Assembly (NCBI GenBank): GCA_021774785.1
Contig: JAJFIQ010000019.1
Span: forward strand, 558,001-622,000
Source: Emcibacter sp.
GTDB lineage: Bacteria; Pseudomonadota; Alphaproteobacteria; Sphingomonadales; Emcibacteraceae
Reading direction: 5' to 3'
DNA length: 64,000 nt
In this document: positions 28,860 to 38,430 of the stretch, piece by piece
How the letters are laid out: each line of letters starts with the position of its first letter
Position numbering within the stretch: position 1 is the first letter of the stretch
The notes under the pieces: model-generated
Seen by the model: only the letters and a program-made list of their open reading frames with translations
Databases searched by the model: none
What the model was told of the DNA's origin: nothing
Made by a program: the position numbers and the translations under genes

Positions 28860-30048
28860 TAATCCGTTCGAAAACGGCTGAATAATTAGCAACACTATTT
28901 TTCCAGTTTCTCACATCTTCAACATATTTTCGCCCCTCAGATGTCATTTGCGGCCAGCTTTCTTTATTTTTTAAGAGATCGATTACGGTTTTAGCCAAGG
29001 CAAGGGAATTATCGGGCTTGAATAGTACTCCGGTTTTACCATCTTCAATTAATTCATTATGACCGCCAATATCAGAAGCCGCCACCAGTTTATGCTGTGC
29101 CATGGCCTCCAAAGGCTTCAGCGGTGTTACCAGGTCGGTCAAGCGCATTTTTTTCCGAGGATAAACAAATATATCCACTTGATTATAGTAATCCTGTACC
29201 TTGTCATGGGGTACCCGCCCGGTAAACATAACATTGTCCTGAATACCAAATAATTTAGTGAGCTCCTTAAGGTCTTCATCTTCTGGGCCGCCGCCCACAA
29301 GCAGTAACTTTACATTTGGTACTTCCCTCAGGATTACCGGCAGACTTTCCAATAATATTTCCAGACCTTCATAATTATAAAATGAGCCGATAAATCCAAG
29401 CGTTACAGCCCCATCCAAACCAAGTTTGGTTCTAAGTTCAGTGTTCAGGTTATTTGTTTTCTGAAAATTTGTGATATCAACAGCGTTGGGAATGAGGGTT
29501 ATTTTCTCTATGGGAACCCCGCGCGCAACCAAATCTTTTCGTAGCCCCTCGCATATGCAGGTTACGGCGGTTGCTTTGCTCATAACATGGATTTCCAGAA
29601 AGCGGGACAGCTTATATTTCAAACTACCTTCAATAGTGGTTCCGTGACTGACTGCGGCATCTTCCCATAGTCCCCGCTGCTCATATAATACGGGAAGATT
29701 ATACTTTTTTCCTGCCCATACCGCCGCCAAGCCGTTCAGGGCCGGTGAATGGGCTTGCAATACATCGGGTTTTTCTTTTTCAATTACTTCACATAATCGG
29801 CGATATAACGCCCGCATAAGAAACCATTCACCAATCATCGGCAGTTTAATTAAGATATTGGAGAAAGTTCGATAAAACTTTTTGCCGTCATGAATTTCTT
29901 CGGCGGCTGTGGGAGACGGATGCTTTGGCGACGTCACATGTATTGTCTGCCAACCTATTTTTTTCTGCTCTTTCAATATATAATTTGTGCGAAAAACATA
30001 GCCTGAAAATACGGGTAGTGAATGATCAAGTACGTGTAATATTTTCAT
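28843..30048 (-). CDS. PEP-CTERM/XrtA-system glycosyltransferase (TIGR04063-like, GT4)
   Basis: A 401-aa GT4 enzyme of the type found specifically in exosortase A exopolysaccharide clusters. It starts MKILHVLDHSLP, followed by the Gly-Tyr-x-Arg loop (SGYVFRTNYIL). It contains ERGLWEDAAV, ITLIPNAVDITNF, a LGFIGSFYNYEGL donor loop and the strongly conserved FVYPRKKMRLTDLVTPLKPLEAMA. I chose the ATG at 30048, with AGGA 6 bases upstream, over an ATG 21 bp earlier that overlaps the gmhB stop but has no binding site. It is the last gene of the long minus-strand operon. The acceptor and sugar are unknown; the heptose genes upstream make a heptose donor plausible. Confidence 0.9.
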   Translation of the reverse strand: MKILHVLDHSLPVFSGYVFRTNYILKEQKKIGWQTIHVTSPKHPSPTAAEEIHDGKKFYRTFSNILIKLPMIGEWFLMRALYRRLCEVIEKEKPDVLQAHSPALNGLAAVWAGKKYNLPVLYEQRGLWEDAAVSHGTTIEGSLKYKLSRFLEIHVMSKATAVTCICEGLRKDLVARGVPIEKITLIPNAVDITNFQKTNNLNTELRTKLGLDGAVTLGFIGSFYNYEGLEILLESLPVILREVPNVKLLLVGGGPEDEDLKELTKLFGIQDNVMFTGRVPHDKVQDYYNQVDIFVYPRKKMRLTDLVTPLKPLEAMAQHKLVAASDIGGHNELIEDGKTGVLFKPDNSLALAKTVIDLLKNKESWPQMTSEGRKYVEDVRNWKNSVANYSAVFERITNPQD

Positions 30049-30065
30049 TATTTTTCCTGCCTGGA

Positions 30066-30617
30066 TCATTTATCTTTTAAATATTGTGTAATATCAGATA
30101 ATTCAGTAAATTTTTTAATGTTATTACTCATATCTGCTTCCTCATTACTCAGGACATTAAAAAAGAGCAAAGTTGCGACTTTTGCCCTTCTGCCCGCCTC
30201 CATATCCGACATTTTATCACCTATAATAATTGAATTTTTCAAATCAATATCATGGTCAACACAAGCGGACAGTATCATACCCGGCTCAGGTTTGCGGTGA
30301 TTACAGGCTTTCTTGTATTTGCCAAATCCATCCACATGATGTGGACAGAAATAATAGTCCAGAATTTTGATACCCCGCTTCGTGAATTGTCCCAACATCC
30401 ATTCCATAACGCGTTGAAATTGTTCTTCATCATAATGGCCTTTTGCGATGCCGGCCTGATTGGTAATGATGATGATTTGGTAGCCAAGATCACAGGCCAA
30501 GGTACATAAATCAAAAATACCATCAACAAATTGTATTTCATCAATGACATGGGGGTGCCCAGTATCCACATTTATCACCCCGTCCCGGTCAAGAAATAAT
30601 ATTTTTCTAGCTGACAT
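30066..30617 (-). CDS. gmhB: D-glycero-D-manno-heptose 1,7-bisphosphate 7-phosphatase
   Basis: A 183-aa HAD-IIIA phosphatase. The nucleophile loop is FLDRDGVIN near residue 9. The IIITNQAGIAKGHY motif and the zinc-type CPHHVDGFGKYKKAC loop match the GmhB/histidinol-phosphatase group, and IGDKMSDMEAG gives the late acidic residues. It removes the 7-phosphate from heptose 1,7-bisphosphate. With HddA and HddC beside it, the alpha anomer route to GDP-heptose is expected. It abuts hddC with no gap. Confidence 0.93.
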   Translation of the reverse strand: MSARKILFLDRDGVINVDTGHPHVIDEIQFVDGIFDLCTLACDLGYQIIIITNQAGIAKGHYDEEQFQRVMEWMLGQFTKRGIKILDYYFCPHHVDGFGKYKKACNHRKPEPGMILSACVDHDIDLKNSIIIGDKMSDMEAGRRAKVATLLFFNVLSNEEADMSNNIKKFTELSDITQYLKDK

Positions 30618-31319
30618 TCAGGACAATTCTCCTATTTCTTTCAGAAAATCGGCGGTTCTGTTGTAATCTTCAGGAACGCCCATATCGATAAAAGTGGTAT
30701 CAGACATGAAACCCAATGGATTAATTTTCTGTATCTGTGCCTCAACGAAGTCCTGTTCAAAGGAAAATTTTTCAGGGAGATCAAAATTATCCATCAAATT
30801 TCTTTCAATAAGATAGACACCGGCATTTACCCATCCGGCTTCATTCTCGCTGGAGCTTTCAAACCCGATAATATGGTTGTCCTTTAGTATAGCCCGGCCA
30901 TAACGATCATTTTGTTCAAGATATCTTAGTGCCATGGACATGCTTGCCCCATGTTTTTTATGATTTTCTTCTACTATCCGATAATCCAAAGCTAGAAACG
31001 TATCACCATTAAGGACAAATACTCTGTCCTGTTGGCATTTTCTTAAGCCGTTTAAAATTGCCCCACCCGTACCTAAAGGTTCGTCCTCAATGGCAAAGGA
31101 TATATCCACACCAAAGGAATTTTTTCTGAAATAATCAATAATTATATTGCCTTTGTAACCAACCGAAAAAACGATATGGGTAATTCCCTGTTTTATAACG
31201 TAATGAACCAGATGATGTAAGAAGGGTTTATCTGCAACAAGTGCCATAGGCTTGGGCACGTCAGAAACAATCGACCGCAACCGCTCCCCAAGTCCGCCCG
31301 CTAGAATAATGGCTTCCAT
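30618..31319 (-). CDS. hddC: D-glycero-alpha-D-manno-heptose 1-phosphate guanylyltransferase (HddC-like)
   Basis: A 233-aa sugar nucleotidyltransferase with the nucleotide-binding signature AIILAGGLGERLRS at the N-terminus, PKPMALVADKPFLHHL, and a metal-binding VLNGDTF. It would join heptose 1-phosphate to GMP to give GDP-heptose. The ATG at 31319 lies 1 base before the gmhA stop is complete on the other side, and the protein then begins MEAIILAGG as in relatives. An ATG 54 bp upstream would run deep into gmhA. Specificity for heptose is inferred from the neighbouring gmhA, hddA and gmhB; the sequence alone fits several NDP-sugar enzymes. Confidence 0.88.
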   Translation of the reverse strand: MEAIILAGGLGERLRSIVSDVPKPMALVADKPFLHHLVHYVIKQGITHIVFSVGYKGNIIIDYFRKNSFGVDISFAIEDEPLGTGGAILNGLRKCQQDRVFVLNGDTFLALDYRIVEENHKKHGASMSMALRYLEQNDRYGRAILKDNHIIGFESSSENEAGWVNAGVYLIERNLMDNFDLPEKFSFEQDFVEAQIQKINPLGFMSDTTFIDMGVPEDYNRTADFLKEIGELS

Positions 31320-31320
31320 A

Positions 31321-31902
31321 TCAGCTTTCCGTAAAAATTTGTTTTTCGGCATAGGCACAGATGGAATGCCCAATCAGAATATGAGCTTCCTGAATTTTCT
31401 GAGTAACATCAGAGGGAACACAAATAGAATAATCACATAAAGCTTTCATGTCGCCCCCATGTGATCCCGTAAGGGCTATGGATATGACCCCCTTCTCCTT
31501 TGCTGCTATCAATGCTTTAACCAGATTTACCGACCGCCCTGACGTTGAAATTCCGATGAATATATCGCCCACAACACCATGCGCTAGTACCTGCCGTTCA
31601 AAAACCTTGTCAAAGCCATAATCATTGCCGATAGCAGTCAGAATTGAGCTGTCCGTCGTTAACGCCATTCCCGGAAGACCGGGTCTGTCCATGCAAAATT
31701 TCCCAACCAATTCAGCGGCTAAATGCTGTGAATCAGCGGCACTTCCACCATTACCGGCAAACATTACTTTGTTTCCCGCTTTTAGCGCCTTAGTCATAAC
31801 TTCACCAACATCTGAAATGGTTGACATCAGTTGTTCATCAGCACCAATCTTATTCAAAATTGAAATTGAATCGCTGATTTCCTGTTGCATATATCTCTTC
31901 AT
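31321..31902 (-). CDS. gmhA: Phosphoheptose isomerase
   Basis: A 193-aa SIS-fold enzyme that converts sedoheptulose 7-phosphate to D-glycero-D-manno-heptose 7-phosphate. The signature FAGNGGSAADSQHLAAELVGKF is split around the substrate Ser, and FIGISTSGRSVNLVKAL holds the second phosphate-binding loop. I chose the ATG at 31902: it overlaps the hddA stop as ATGA and has GGAGG a few bases upstream. First committed step of the heptose branch encoded here. Confidence 0.94.
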   Translation of the reverse strand: MKRYMQQEISDSISILNKIGADEQLMSTISDVGEVMTKALKAGNKVMFAGNGGSAADSQHLAAELVGKFCMDRPGLPGMALTTDSSILTAIGNDYGFDKVFERQVLAHGVVGDIFIGISTSGRSVNLVKALIAAKEKGVISIALTGSHGGDMKALCDYSICVPSDVTQKIQEAHILIGHSICAYAEKQIFTES

Positions 31903-32927
31903 TCTATCCTCCACCCTTGCGTACCACTTTTAGTAAAACTGCATTCCACTGCATATCCTGGATGATTTTCCAAAGCTCTGAGCACATCCATTTTTCTTTC
32001 TGGATTAACGATGAACATAAAAAAGCCCCCACCCCCGGCTCCAGACACTTTCCCAGCTTTTGCGCCGGAATTCAGAGCTGCCTGATATATTGCATCCAGA
32101 TTTGAATTGGTAACCTTTGCTGCGGTTCTCTTTTTGGCCAACCATGCCCGGTTCAACCCTTCGGCAAAGGCATCAATATTGCCCCGTAGCAAATTTTCCT
32201 TCATGCTTATGGCCGCTGTTTTGATTTCCTGTAAGGCAAGGATCGCTTGATCCTTATTATCACTTACATTTTTGGATTGCTGTTTAATGATGACTTCTGA
32301 ATCACGGGAAACATTGGTATAGAACAGCACCAGTGAGGATTCAAATTCTGATAAAATCCAGTTCTTAATACGTAAGGGATTCACAATAACCCGGTTATCG
32401 GCATGAAATTCCATAAAATTAAAGCCACCAAAGGTTGCCGCATATTGATCTTGTCGGCCACCGTCAAGTTTTGCATCCTGTCGTTCTATCTCAAAAGCAA
32501 GTTGTGCTATTTCATATTCACCAAGCGGTAAGTTTAAATATTCTACAAATGCCTTTACCATGGCAACGACCATGGTGGAGGATGAGCCCAACCCCGAACC
32601 GGGCGGGGCCTGACAATATGTGGTCATACGCAGTGCAATTGGCCGACCGTCGAGGAAGTCCCTAATAATTCTGTTATAGACCGCCTTGTGCAGTATAAGG
32701 TCTCCAGCTACCTCATATTCTGATCGAATATCGGATTCAAATTTTTTCTGAAGATCAGAGGCCACAAAAATAACTTTGCCAACATCCAGCGGTTCCAATG
32801 TAGCATAAGCATACATATTGATTGTAGCATTTAAGACATGTCCCCCATAGTGATCACAAAAGGGGGAAACATCTGTTCCGCCTCCGGCCAATCCCAACCG
32901 CAAAGGTGCTCTGGCTCTAACTAACAT
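31899..32927 (-). CDS. hddA: D-glycero-alpha-D-manno-heptose 7-phosphate kinase (GHMP family)
   Basis: A 342-aa GHMP kinase. It starts with RARAPLRLGLAGGGTDVSPF, the fold's first strand and loop. The ATP-binding motif PPGSGLGSSSTM lies near residue 110, and the C-terminal GKVSGAGGGGFFMF is motif 3. HddA phosphorylates C1 of heptose 7-phosphate in the alpha configuration for GDP-heptose, in contrast to the beta-specific HldE of LPS synthesis. It is coupled to gmhA by an ATGA overlap and lies 31 bp after the upstream glycosyltransferase. Confidence 0.92.
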   Translation of the reverse strand: MLVRARAPLRLGLAGGGTDVSPFCDHYGGHVLNATINMYAYATLEPLDVGKVIFVASDLQKKFESDIRSEYEVAGDLILHKAVYNRIIRDFLDGRPIALRMTTYCQAPPGSGLGSSSTMVVAMVKAFVEYLNLPLGEYEIAQLAFEIERQDAKLDGGRQDQYAATFGGFNFMEFHADNRVIVNPLRIKNWILSEFESSLVLFYTNVSRDSEVIIKQQSKNVSDNKDQAILALQEIKTAAISMKENLLRGNIDAFAEGLNRAWLAKKRTAAKVTNSNLDAIYQAALNSGAKAGKVSGAGGGGFFMFIVNPERKMDVLRALENHPGYAVECSFTKSGTQGWRIE

Positions 32928-32958
32928 TTCTATGTTTCCTTTTTTGCAACCGTCTGTT

Positions 32959-34167
32959 CTATTTATTAATTAACTTCAAAAGGTTACCATATTGTTCAAA
33001 TTTGGATTGCCAGGAATATTTTTCTTCCACGCATTTGCGGGCTTGTTGAGCCATATCCACAGGTTGTTTTCCATTCAAGATATCAAAAATGCAATTGGCA
33101 AATGATTGTTCATCTTTAGCCAGCAACAATTCTTTACCGGGTTCCGCATCAATCCCTTCCAAGGCGAAGGGTGTTACGACCGTAATTTTGCTCATTGCCA
33201 TGGCCTCCAAAACTTTGTTTTGTATTCCCCGGGCAATGCGTAATGGAGCCACTGCTGCGGCCGCATGAGAGACATAAGGCCGCACATCAGGCACCCTACC
33301 CGTAACGAATACCTTGTCATGCTTCCCAAGGGCCTTAACTTCCTCTGACGGTGAGGAACCGACAATATAGAAACATACTTCCGGTATTTCTTGCCAAACT
33401 ATGGGAAGAACATTTCGAACCAACCATGTCACAGCATCAACATTCGGTTTATAATCCATCACACCGGTAAAAACCAGATAGGGGCTGTCCTTCTTCGATG
33501 GGTTTTCAAAGTGATGGCTATGGTCGAAATAATCTAAATCCACACCGTTAGGAATGGAATGTGATTTGCCCAGACTTTCCGGAGCCAGCCTATCAAAGAG
33601 ATCAACCTCATTTTGTGTAACAAATACACTGGCATCAGTATTTAACGCAACGTTCCTATCAAATTTCAAAAGTTTTTTTGCTTCCCTGGCGTAAATCCAT
33701 TTCATAGGGAAGCTGCTTTTCTTTACATATTGCACCCATTTATCGGAATCCACATCGGCAAAGTCCATTACCCTTATATGGGGAAGCTGATACCGTCCTA
33801 TAATATATTGTGCCATTGCCGAAGAAAAAATAATGAGAATGTCAGGCTTTATTTTATCAATCGCCTCATCGACCCATTTTTGAAATTTCTTTCTATAAAA
33901 AAATGCAGTGGACAGTGGCTCGCCTCTGATCATACCACCAAGCATTCTCATGTAGGACATTCTTTTATTTAGCCCAATAAAACAACTGGTTCTACACAGT
34001 TTTTCTAGGTTTTTGACATATTGCCAGTCATTTTTATCATCGACGAAACACCCGAGATGAATCTCATCTTTCTCACTCCAGCGTTTAATAAACTGAAATG
34101 GGCGTATTTTTTCACCTTTATTGGGTGGAAAAGGAATACGTTGCGTTAATACTAAAATTTTTGCCAT
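32959..34167 (-). CDS. PEP-CTERM/XrtA-system glycosyltransferase (TIGR03087-like)
   Basis: A 402-aa GT-B enzyme that opens with LVLTQRIPFPPNKGEKIRPF, the hallmark of the exosortase-associated family (sugar transferase, PEP-CTERM/EpsH1 type). The donor domain contains LVFTGVMDYKPNVDAVTWL, VFVTGRVPDVRPY and the late AVAPLRIARGIQNKVLEAMAM. It is cytoplasmic and expected to extend the lipid-linked EPS repeat unit. The gene follows prsT by 49 bp and precedes hddA by 31 bp on the minus strand, within the long EPS operon. Confidence 0.91.
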   Translation of the reverse strand: MAKILVLTQRIPFPPNKGEKIRPFQFIKRWSEKDEIHLGCFVDDKNDWQYVKNLEKLCRTSCFIGLNKRMSYMRMLGGMIRGEPLSTAFFYRKKFQKWVDEAIDKIKPDILIIFSSAMAQYIIGRYQLPHIRVMDFADVDSDKWVQYVKKSSFPMKWIYAREAKKLLKFDRNVALNTDASVFVTQNEVDLFDRLAPESLGKSHSIPNGVDLDYFDHSHHFENPSKKDSPYLVFTGVMDYKPNVDAVTWLVRNVLPIVWQEIPEVCFYIVGSSPSEEVKALGKHDKVFVTGRVPDVRPYVSHAAAAVAPLRIARGIQNKVLEAMAMSKITVVTPFALEGIDAEPGKELLLAKDEQSFANCIFDILNGKQPVDMAQQARKCVEEKYSWQSKFEQYGNLLKLINK

Positions 34168-34216
34168 TTACAATTTGTTCTTGTTAGAAAATTTCTATTC
34201 AACTACTAAAATTAAA

Positions 34217-36997
34217 TTATTTTAATAGTTTTTTAAGAAGGCTTTTAGCCTCTTCCATGCCATCAAAAATGCTGCCGGAACCGACAACCGTTTCCAGTTC
34301 CCGTCTGGCAGCATTAACGCTTCCCGAATTATTTAGCGCGACCGCAAGATGATAACGAACCTCCATCATTTTAGGGTCTTTTGATATAGCCTTTTTCAGG
34401 AGTTCCAATCCTCTGTCATTGTCACCCTGTTGAACCAATATCCAAGCATATGTATCGATAAATGAAGCCTCATTTGGAAATAGGTTATAGGCTTGATCTG
34501 CGGCTTTAAGTGCCTTTTCATCCTCACCGACCTGGCTATACAGCCAAGCAATATTATTAAGTGCAATAGGATTTTCCGCATTCTGCGCCAGAATTATCTC
34601 ATACTGCTCAATAGATTTTTTATGTTCTTGAACCCGTAGATAATATCCGGCCAATATATGACGGACTGCCAGATCACCTTGTTTTTCTGACAACCATGAA
34701 TGCATTAAACCTAATGCCTTATCAGTCTGGTCATTGGCAATATGCGCCCGAGCCAAATCAACCGTAAAACGGCTACCCTTGGCGCCCAATTCAGATGCTT
34801 TTAAAAAAATTTCCAATGACTCAGCATTTCTCCCCTGCATGGCGAGTAACCTACCTTCCAAAACATAGGACACAGCATTCTTATTGTTGATTTCCCTCAA
34901 CAAATCGATATAACGTTGCGCCTTATTAAATTTTTTGTCAGATGATTCCAAACCCACTAAGTCAATTAATAATGTGGACTTATTCTCAGTCATCAACAGG
35001 GCCTTTTCAAAGGTTTTTCGAGCCGCGGCCGTGTCACGGGATCTTAACTGAGCCCGCCCCAAAATTTGATAAGCATCAGCGTTATCAACTAGAATTGCTG
35101 CCATATGCTCAAAATTCACAACAGCTGAAGCCGTATCATTTCTTAGCAAATCAATATTTCCACTGGCTTCAAAGCCAGCTGCCTGATCTGGGAAATCGAT
35201 TATTATCTGTTGAGCCACAGCCTTAGCATGGTCAAATTTTTTCTGAAGAAGGAAGAATTCTGAAAATTCAATTCGAATACGAAGATTATTTGGCGCGGCT
35301 TCACTTATTCGTCGATAATAATCCTCAGCAGAAACATAGTCTTTATTCTTTTTGTATATACGGGCTAGCGCAATCATTGCACCGGCATGGTCTTTATTTG
35401 CCTTCAGAATATCCTGATAAACTGTAACAGCCTTAGCCTCGTTACCTTCAGCCAGCTCCAGTTGGGCCAAATTCATTAAAGCAGAATAGTAAGTGGGAGA
35501 AACCTCCAACGCCTTTTCAAAGAAACTTCTGGCTTGTTGTTTTTTCCCCTGCCCCAAAAATGCAGCACCCTTCAGGTTATATCCAATCGGATTATCCGTG
35601 GATTGCTTTATCAACATATCCGCGCTAGCAATGGCCGCTTCAAAATTCTTTTCACGCAATGAAATAAGAGTCATAAATACGGCGGCCTGCTTCGAATTGG
35701 GGTCTTTTTCCAGTATCTCCTGTAGATTTGACTGAGCTGCTCTTGCATCACCAGCGGCAAACCTGCTAAGGGCTAGTTGTGTTTTTAATTTATTTTCTTC
35801 CGGTTTAATTTTCACGGCTTTTTCAAAAAATTCAGTCCCCTGTTCATATTTACCAAGCTTCATATTGGCACTGCCCAATAATGCATAAACGACTGATCCG
35901 GCTTTTCCATCCTCCACAATGGGCATTAAAACCTTTACGGCCTGTGCTGGGTCATTTTTGCGCAGCAAAGATGCCCCGAGAAGGCGGCGGGCTACAACAT
36001 TATCAGGTGAGATTTTAATCAGTTTATTTAGGAAATAAATGGCCTGAGCATAACTCTGCCTGCTGTAGTTCATCACCCCTCTTAATATCAAGGCACCGGG
36101 AAAATTGTCTAGTGCCTGCCCGGATGCATTCAAAAACTCTTCTGCTTTTGTCATTTCATTTTTTTGAGCATAGATAACGGCAGATAAATAATTGGCAAGG
36201 GGGTGGTTCGGTATAATGGAAAAAATAAGATCAATTTTTTCCAATGCTTCATCAGGTCTTTTTAAATCAAAATAGATTGCTGCAACTTTAAATAATGCTG
36301 AAATATTTTTGGGATCATATTCCAATGCTTGTTCAAAAAATGGTAATGACTTGTCCGGGCCAAATTTTAGATTTAACAGTTCGCCTTTCAGGATCAGCCC
36401 TTTGACACTCTTTGGATTCAATGCAAGAACTTCGTTTATCTTATTTTCTGCCTTTCCCATTTTTTTCTTGAAATAATAAATTTGGGCAATAGCAATTGCA
36501 ATATTGTCATTTTTCCCTTTTAATTTTTCTCCTTTTTCGTAATAGCTAAGGGCCTTATCAAGATCGTTCAGCCCTTGATGGGCATTACCAATAATAAGGT
36601 ATGCTTCACCTTTTCTGTCCGCATCTACCACATCTTCATTAAGCGTATCCAATACCATTTGATACTGACGCTGTAATAATCTTGTTTTGCTCAAATTTAT
36701 TATAAGTTTTGCTGGTTCCATACCCAAGTCAATGGCACGCAAATATTCTTTTTCTGCAGAAGCGGCATTTCGGGCCTGAAGATATAAATCTGCCAGAGTG
36801 ACTCTGATTTGAGGATTTTTTGGTTCAGCAATAATAGCATTTTTCATCTGAATAATGGCAGCATTTACATCACCTTTTTTAACATATTCTTGTGCATCCT
36901 TGATATAGGAGGCACTCTTGTCACCACTTACTGCTGCAAAGCTGTGCAAAGATGTTCCCATAAATAATGCAATTGAAAATATTGCTATGTATTTCAT
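34217..36997 (-). CDS. prsT: XrtA/PEP-CTERM system TPR-repeat protein PrsT (copy 1)
   Basis: About 926 aa built almost entirely of tetratricopeptide repeats (roughly 20 units, with recurring A-x-x-x-A, Y-x-x-A and P-N/P-D elements at 34-residue spacing). The N-terminal unit AQEYVKKGDVNAAIIQMKNAI matches the PrsT family. I place the start at 36997: it has GAGG upstream and gives a clean signal peptide (MKYIAIFSIALFMG...SFAA). An ATG 42 bp earlier lacks a binding site and would put 14 polar residues before the signal. There is no lipobox Cys, unlike the second copy at 45550. PrsT is thought to act in the envelope in exopolysaccharide or PEP-CTERM handling. It follows prsR in the operon. Confidence 0.9.
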   Translation of the reverse strand: MKYIAIFSIALFMGTSLHSFAAVSGDKSASYIKDAQEYVKKGDVNAAIIQMKNAIIAEPKNPQIRVTLADLYLQARNAASAEKEYLRAIDLGMEPAKLIINLSKTRLLQRQYQMVLDTLNEDVVDADRKGEAYLIIGNAHQGLNDLDKALSYYEKGEKLKGKNDNIAIAIAQIYYFKKKMGKAENKINEVLALNPKSVKGLILKGELLNLKFGPDKSLPFFEQALEYDPKNISALFKVAAIYFDLKRPDEALEKIDLIFSIIPNHPLANYLSAVIYAQKNEMTKAEEFLNASGQALDNFPGALILRGVMNYSRQSYAQAIYFLNKLIKISPDNVVARRLLGASLLRKNDPAQAVKVLMPIVEDGKAGSVVYALLGSANMKLGKYEQGTEFFEKAVKIKPEENKLKTQLALSRFAAGDARAAQSNLQEILEKDPNSKQAAVFMTLISLREKNFEAAIASADMLIKQSTDNPIGYNLKGAAFLGQGKKQQARSFFEKALEVSPTYYSALMNLAQLELAEGNEAKAVTVYQDILKANKDHAGAMIALARIYKKNKDYVSAEDYYRRISEAAPNNLRIRIEFSEFFLLQKKFDHAKAVAQQIIIDFPDQAAGFEASGNIDLLRNDTASAVVNFEHMAAILVDNADAYQILGRAQLRSRDTAAARKTFEKALLMTENKSTLLIDLVGLESSDKKFNKAQRYIDLLREINNKNAVSYVLEGRLLAMQGRNAESLEIFLKASELGAKGSRFTVDLARAHIANDQTDKALGLMHSWLSEKQGDLAVRHILAGYYLRVQEHKKSIEQYEIILAQNAENPIALNNIAWLYSQVGEDEKALKAADQAYNLFPNEASFIDTYAWILVQQGDNDRGLELLKKAISKDPKMMEVRYHLAVALNNSGSVNAARRELETVVGSGSIFDGMEEAKSLLKKLLK

Positions 36998-37074
36998 TTT
37001 TTTTGCCTCATTTGAAATCCCAAAATTTGCTTTTTTCATAATAATTTCAATGTCTTTTGGAGAATAATAATATT

Positions 37075-38430
37075 TTATATTGTCAAATTATATTGTTTTA
37101 TCAGGCCATAAAATGTAGGCCTGCTGATCCCTAACATTTTTGCGGCTCTGCTGACATTTCCACTTGCCTGTGCCATCGCGTTATTAATAGCTTTTATATC
37201 GGCATTTTCTCTAACAACTTTTAAATTTAAGATATCCAGTTCATCTTCTTCAAGGTTAAGCTCCATATCTTCCGAAGTAATTTTACTTCCATCACACATG
37301 ATAACTGATCTCTTTATTCTATTTTCCAACTCACGAACATTTCCCGGCCAGCCATAAGAAGCAATGGACGTCAAGGCATCTTGAGTAAAACCCTTAATTT
37401 GTTTTTTAAGTTCATTATTGAATTTGGTTAGAAACGTTTTTGCCAGAAGTATAGAATCGCCCTCCCGCTCTTTTAGTGGAGGAACAGTGATGGTAATTTC
37501 ACTTAAACGGTAAAAAAGATCTTCCCTGAATTTGCCTTCCGTAATATCACTTTCCAGATTTTGATGAGTAGCGCATACAACCCGGACATCAACCGGAATT
37601 TCCTTACGCCCCCCAATACGTTCAATCACCCGTTCTTGCAAAAATCGAAGAAGTTTAACTTGTAGTGAAAACTGAAGATCACCAATTTCATCCAGAAACA
37701 GCGTTCCCCCTTCGGATAATTCAATTTTTCCTTTGGTTTGCTTGACGGCGCCCGTAAAAGACCCTTTTTCGTAACCAAACAATTCACTTTCAAGTAAATT
37801 TTCAGGTATAGCGGCGCAATTTATCGCAATGAATTTTCCATGCTTTCTATCACTAAGGTCATGGACGGCCCGCGCAAGAAGCTCTTTACCTGTTCCACTC
37901 GCACCTAACAATAAAACCGATACATTCGCCGGAGCAACACGCTCCACCATGTCACAGACTTTATACATATTTGGACAGCCCGTGATCAAGCCTCCAAATC
38001 GGACAGATTGGTTGCTATCTAATAAGCGCTTGTTTTCTTCCTCCAGATCATAAAGCCTGAATGCTCTATCCACAATTAATCCAAGCTGATCAGGGTCAAC
38101 CGGCTTTTGATAAAAATCATAGGCACCCAGAGAAATAGCCTTCAATGCGCTTTCATGAGCCCCATGGCCGCTGGCTACAATAATTTTTGTATTGGGAGCG
38201 ATTGCCAGAATTTTTTCCAGCGTATCAAATCCCACAGATGTACCGTCAGGATCAGGTGGCAAGCCGAGGTCTAATGTGACTACTGAGGGCTGTTCTGCCT
38301 CCAATGCTTTTATAGCGGCTTGTTGCTCTCCCACTATCGTTGCGTTATAGTCTTCAAAATTCCATTTATATTGCCTTTGAAGACCAGGATCATCCTCAAT
38401 AATGAGTAAATTTCTTTTTTCTTCATTCAT
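37075..38430 (-). CDS. prsR: PEP-CTERM system sigma-54-dependent response regulator PrsR
   Basis: A 451-aa NtrC-type activator. The receiver has its acceptor Asp in SVVTLDLGLPPDPDG. The central AAA+ domain shows the Walker A GASGTGKELLA, the sigma-54 contact loop as GSFTGA (Ser replacing the commoner Ala), the Walker B GGTLFLDEIGDL and the GWPGNVRELENR segment. A Fis-type helix-turn-helix closes the protein (NAMAQASGNVSRAAKMLGIS). PrsR proteins are known from exosortase A loci and are thought to activate PEP-CTERM genes. It overlaps prsK by 4 nt. Its likely target sites lie at 42267 and 42410 (see there). Confidence 0.93.
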   Translation of the reverse strand: MNEEKRNLLIIEDDPGLQRQYKWNFEDYNATIVGEQQAAIKALEAEQPSVVTLDLGLPPDPDGTSVGFDTLEKILAIAPNTKIIVASGHGAHESALKAISLGAYDFYQKPVDPDQLGLIVDRAFRLYDLEEENKRLLDSNQSVRFGGLITGCPNMYKVCDMVERVAPANVSVLLLGASGTGKELLARAVHDLSDRKHGKFIAINCAAIPENLLESELFGYEKGSFTGAVKQTKGKIELSEGGTLFLDEIGDLQFSLQVKLLRFLQERVIERIGGRKEIPVDVRVVCATHQNLESDITEGKFREDLFYRLSEITITVPPLKEREGDSILLAKTFLTKFNNELKKQIKGFTQDALTSIASYGWPGNVRELENRIKRSVIMCDGSKITSEDMELNLEEDELDILNLKVVRENADIKAINNAMAQASGNVSRAAKMLGISRPTFYGLIKQYNLTI

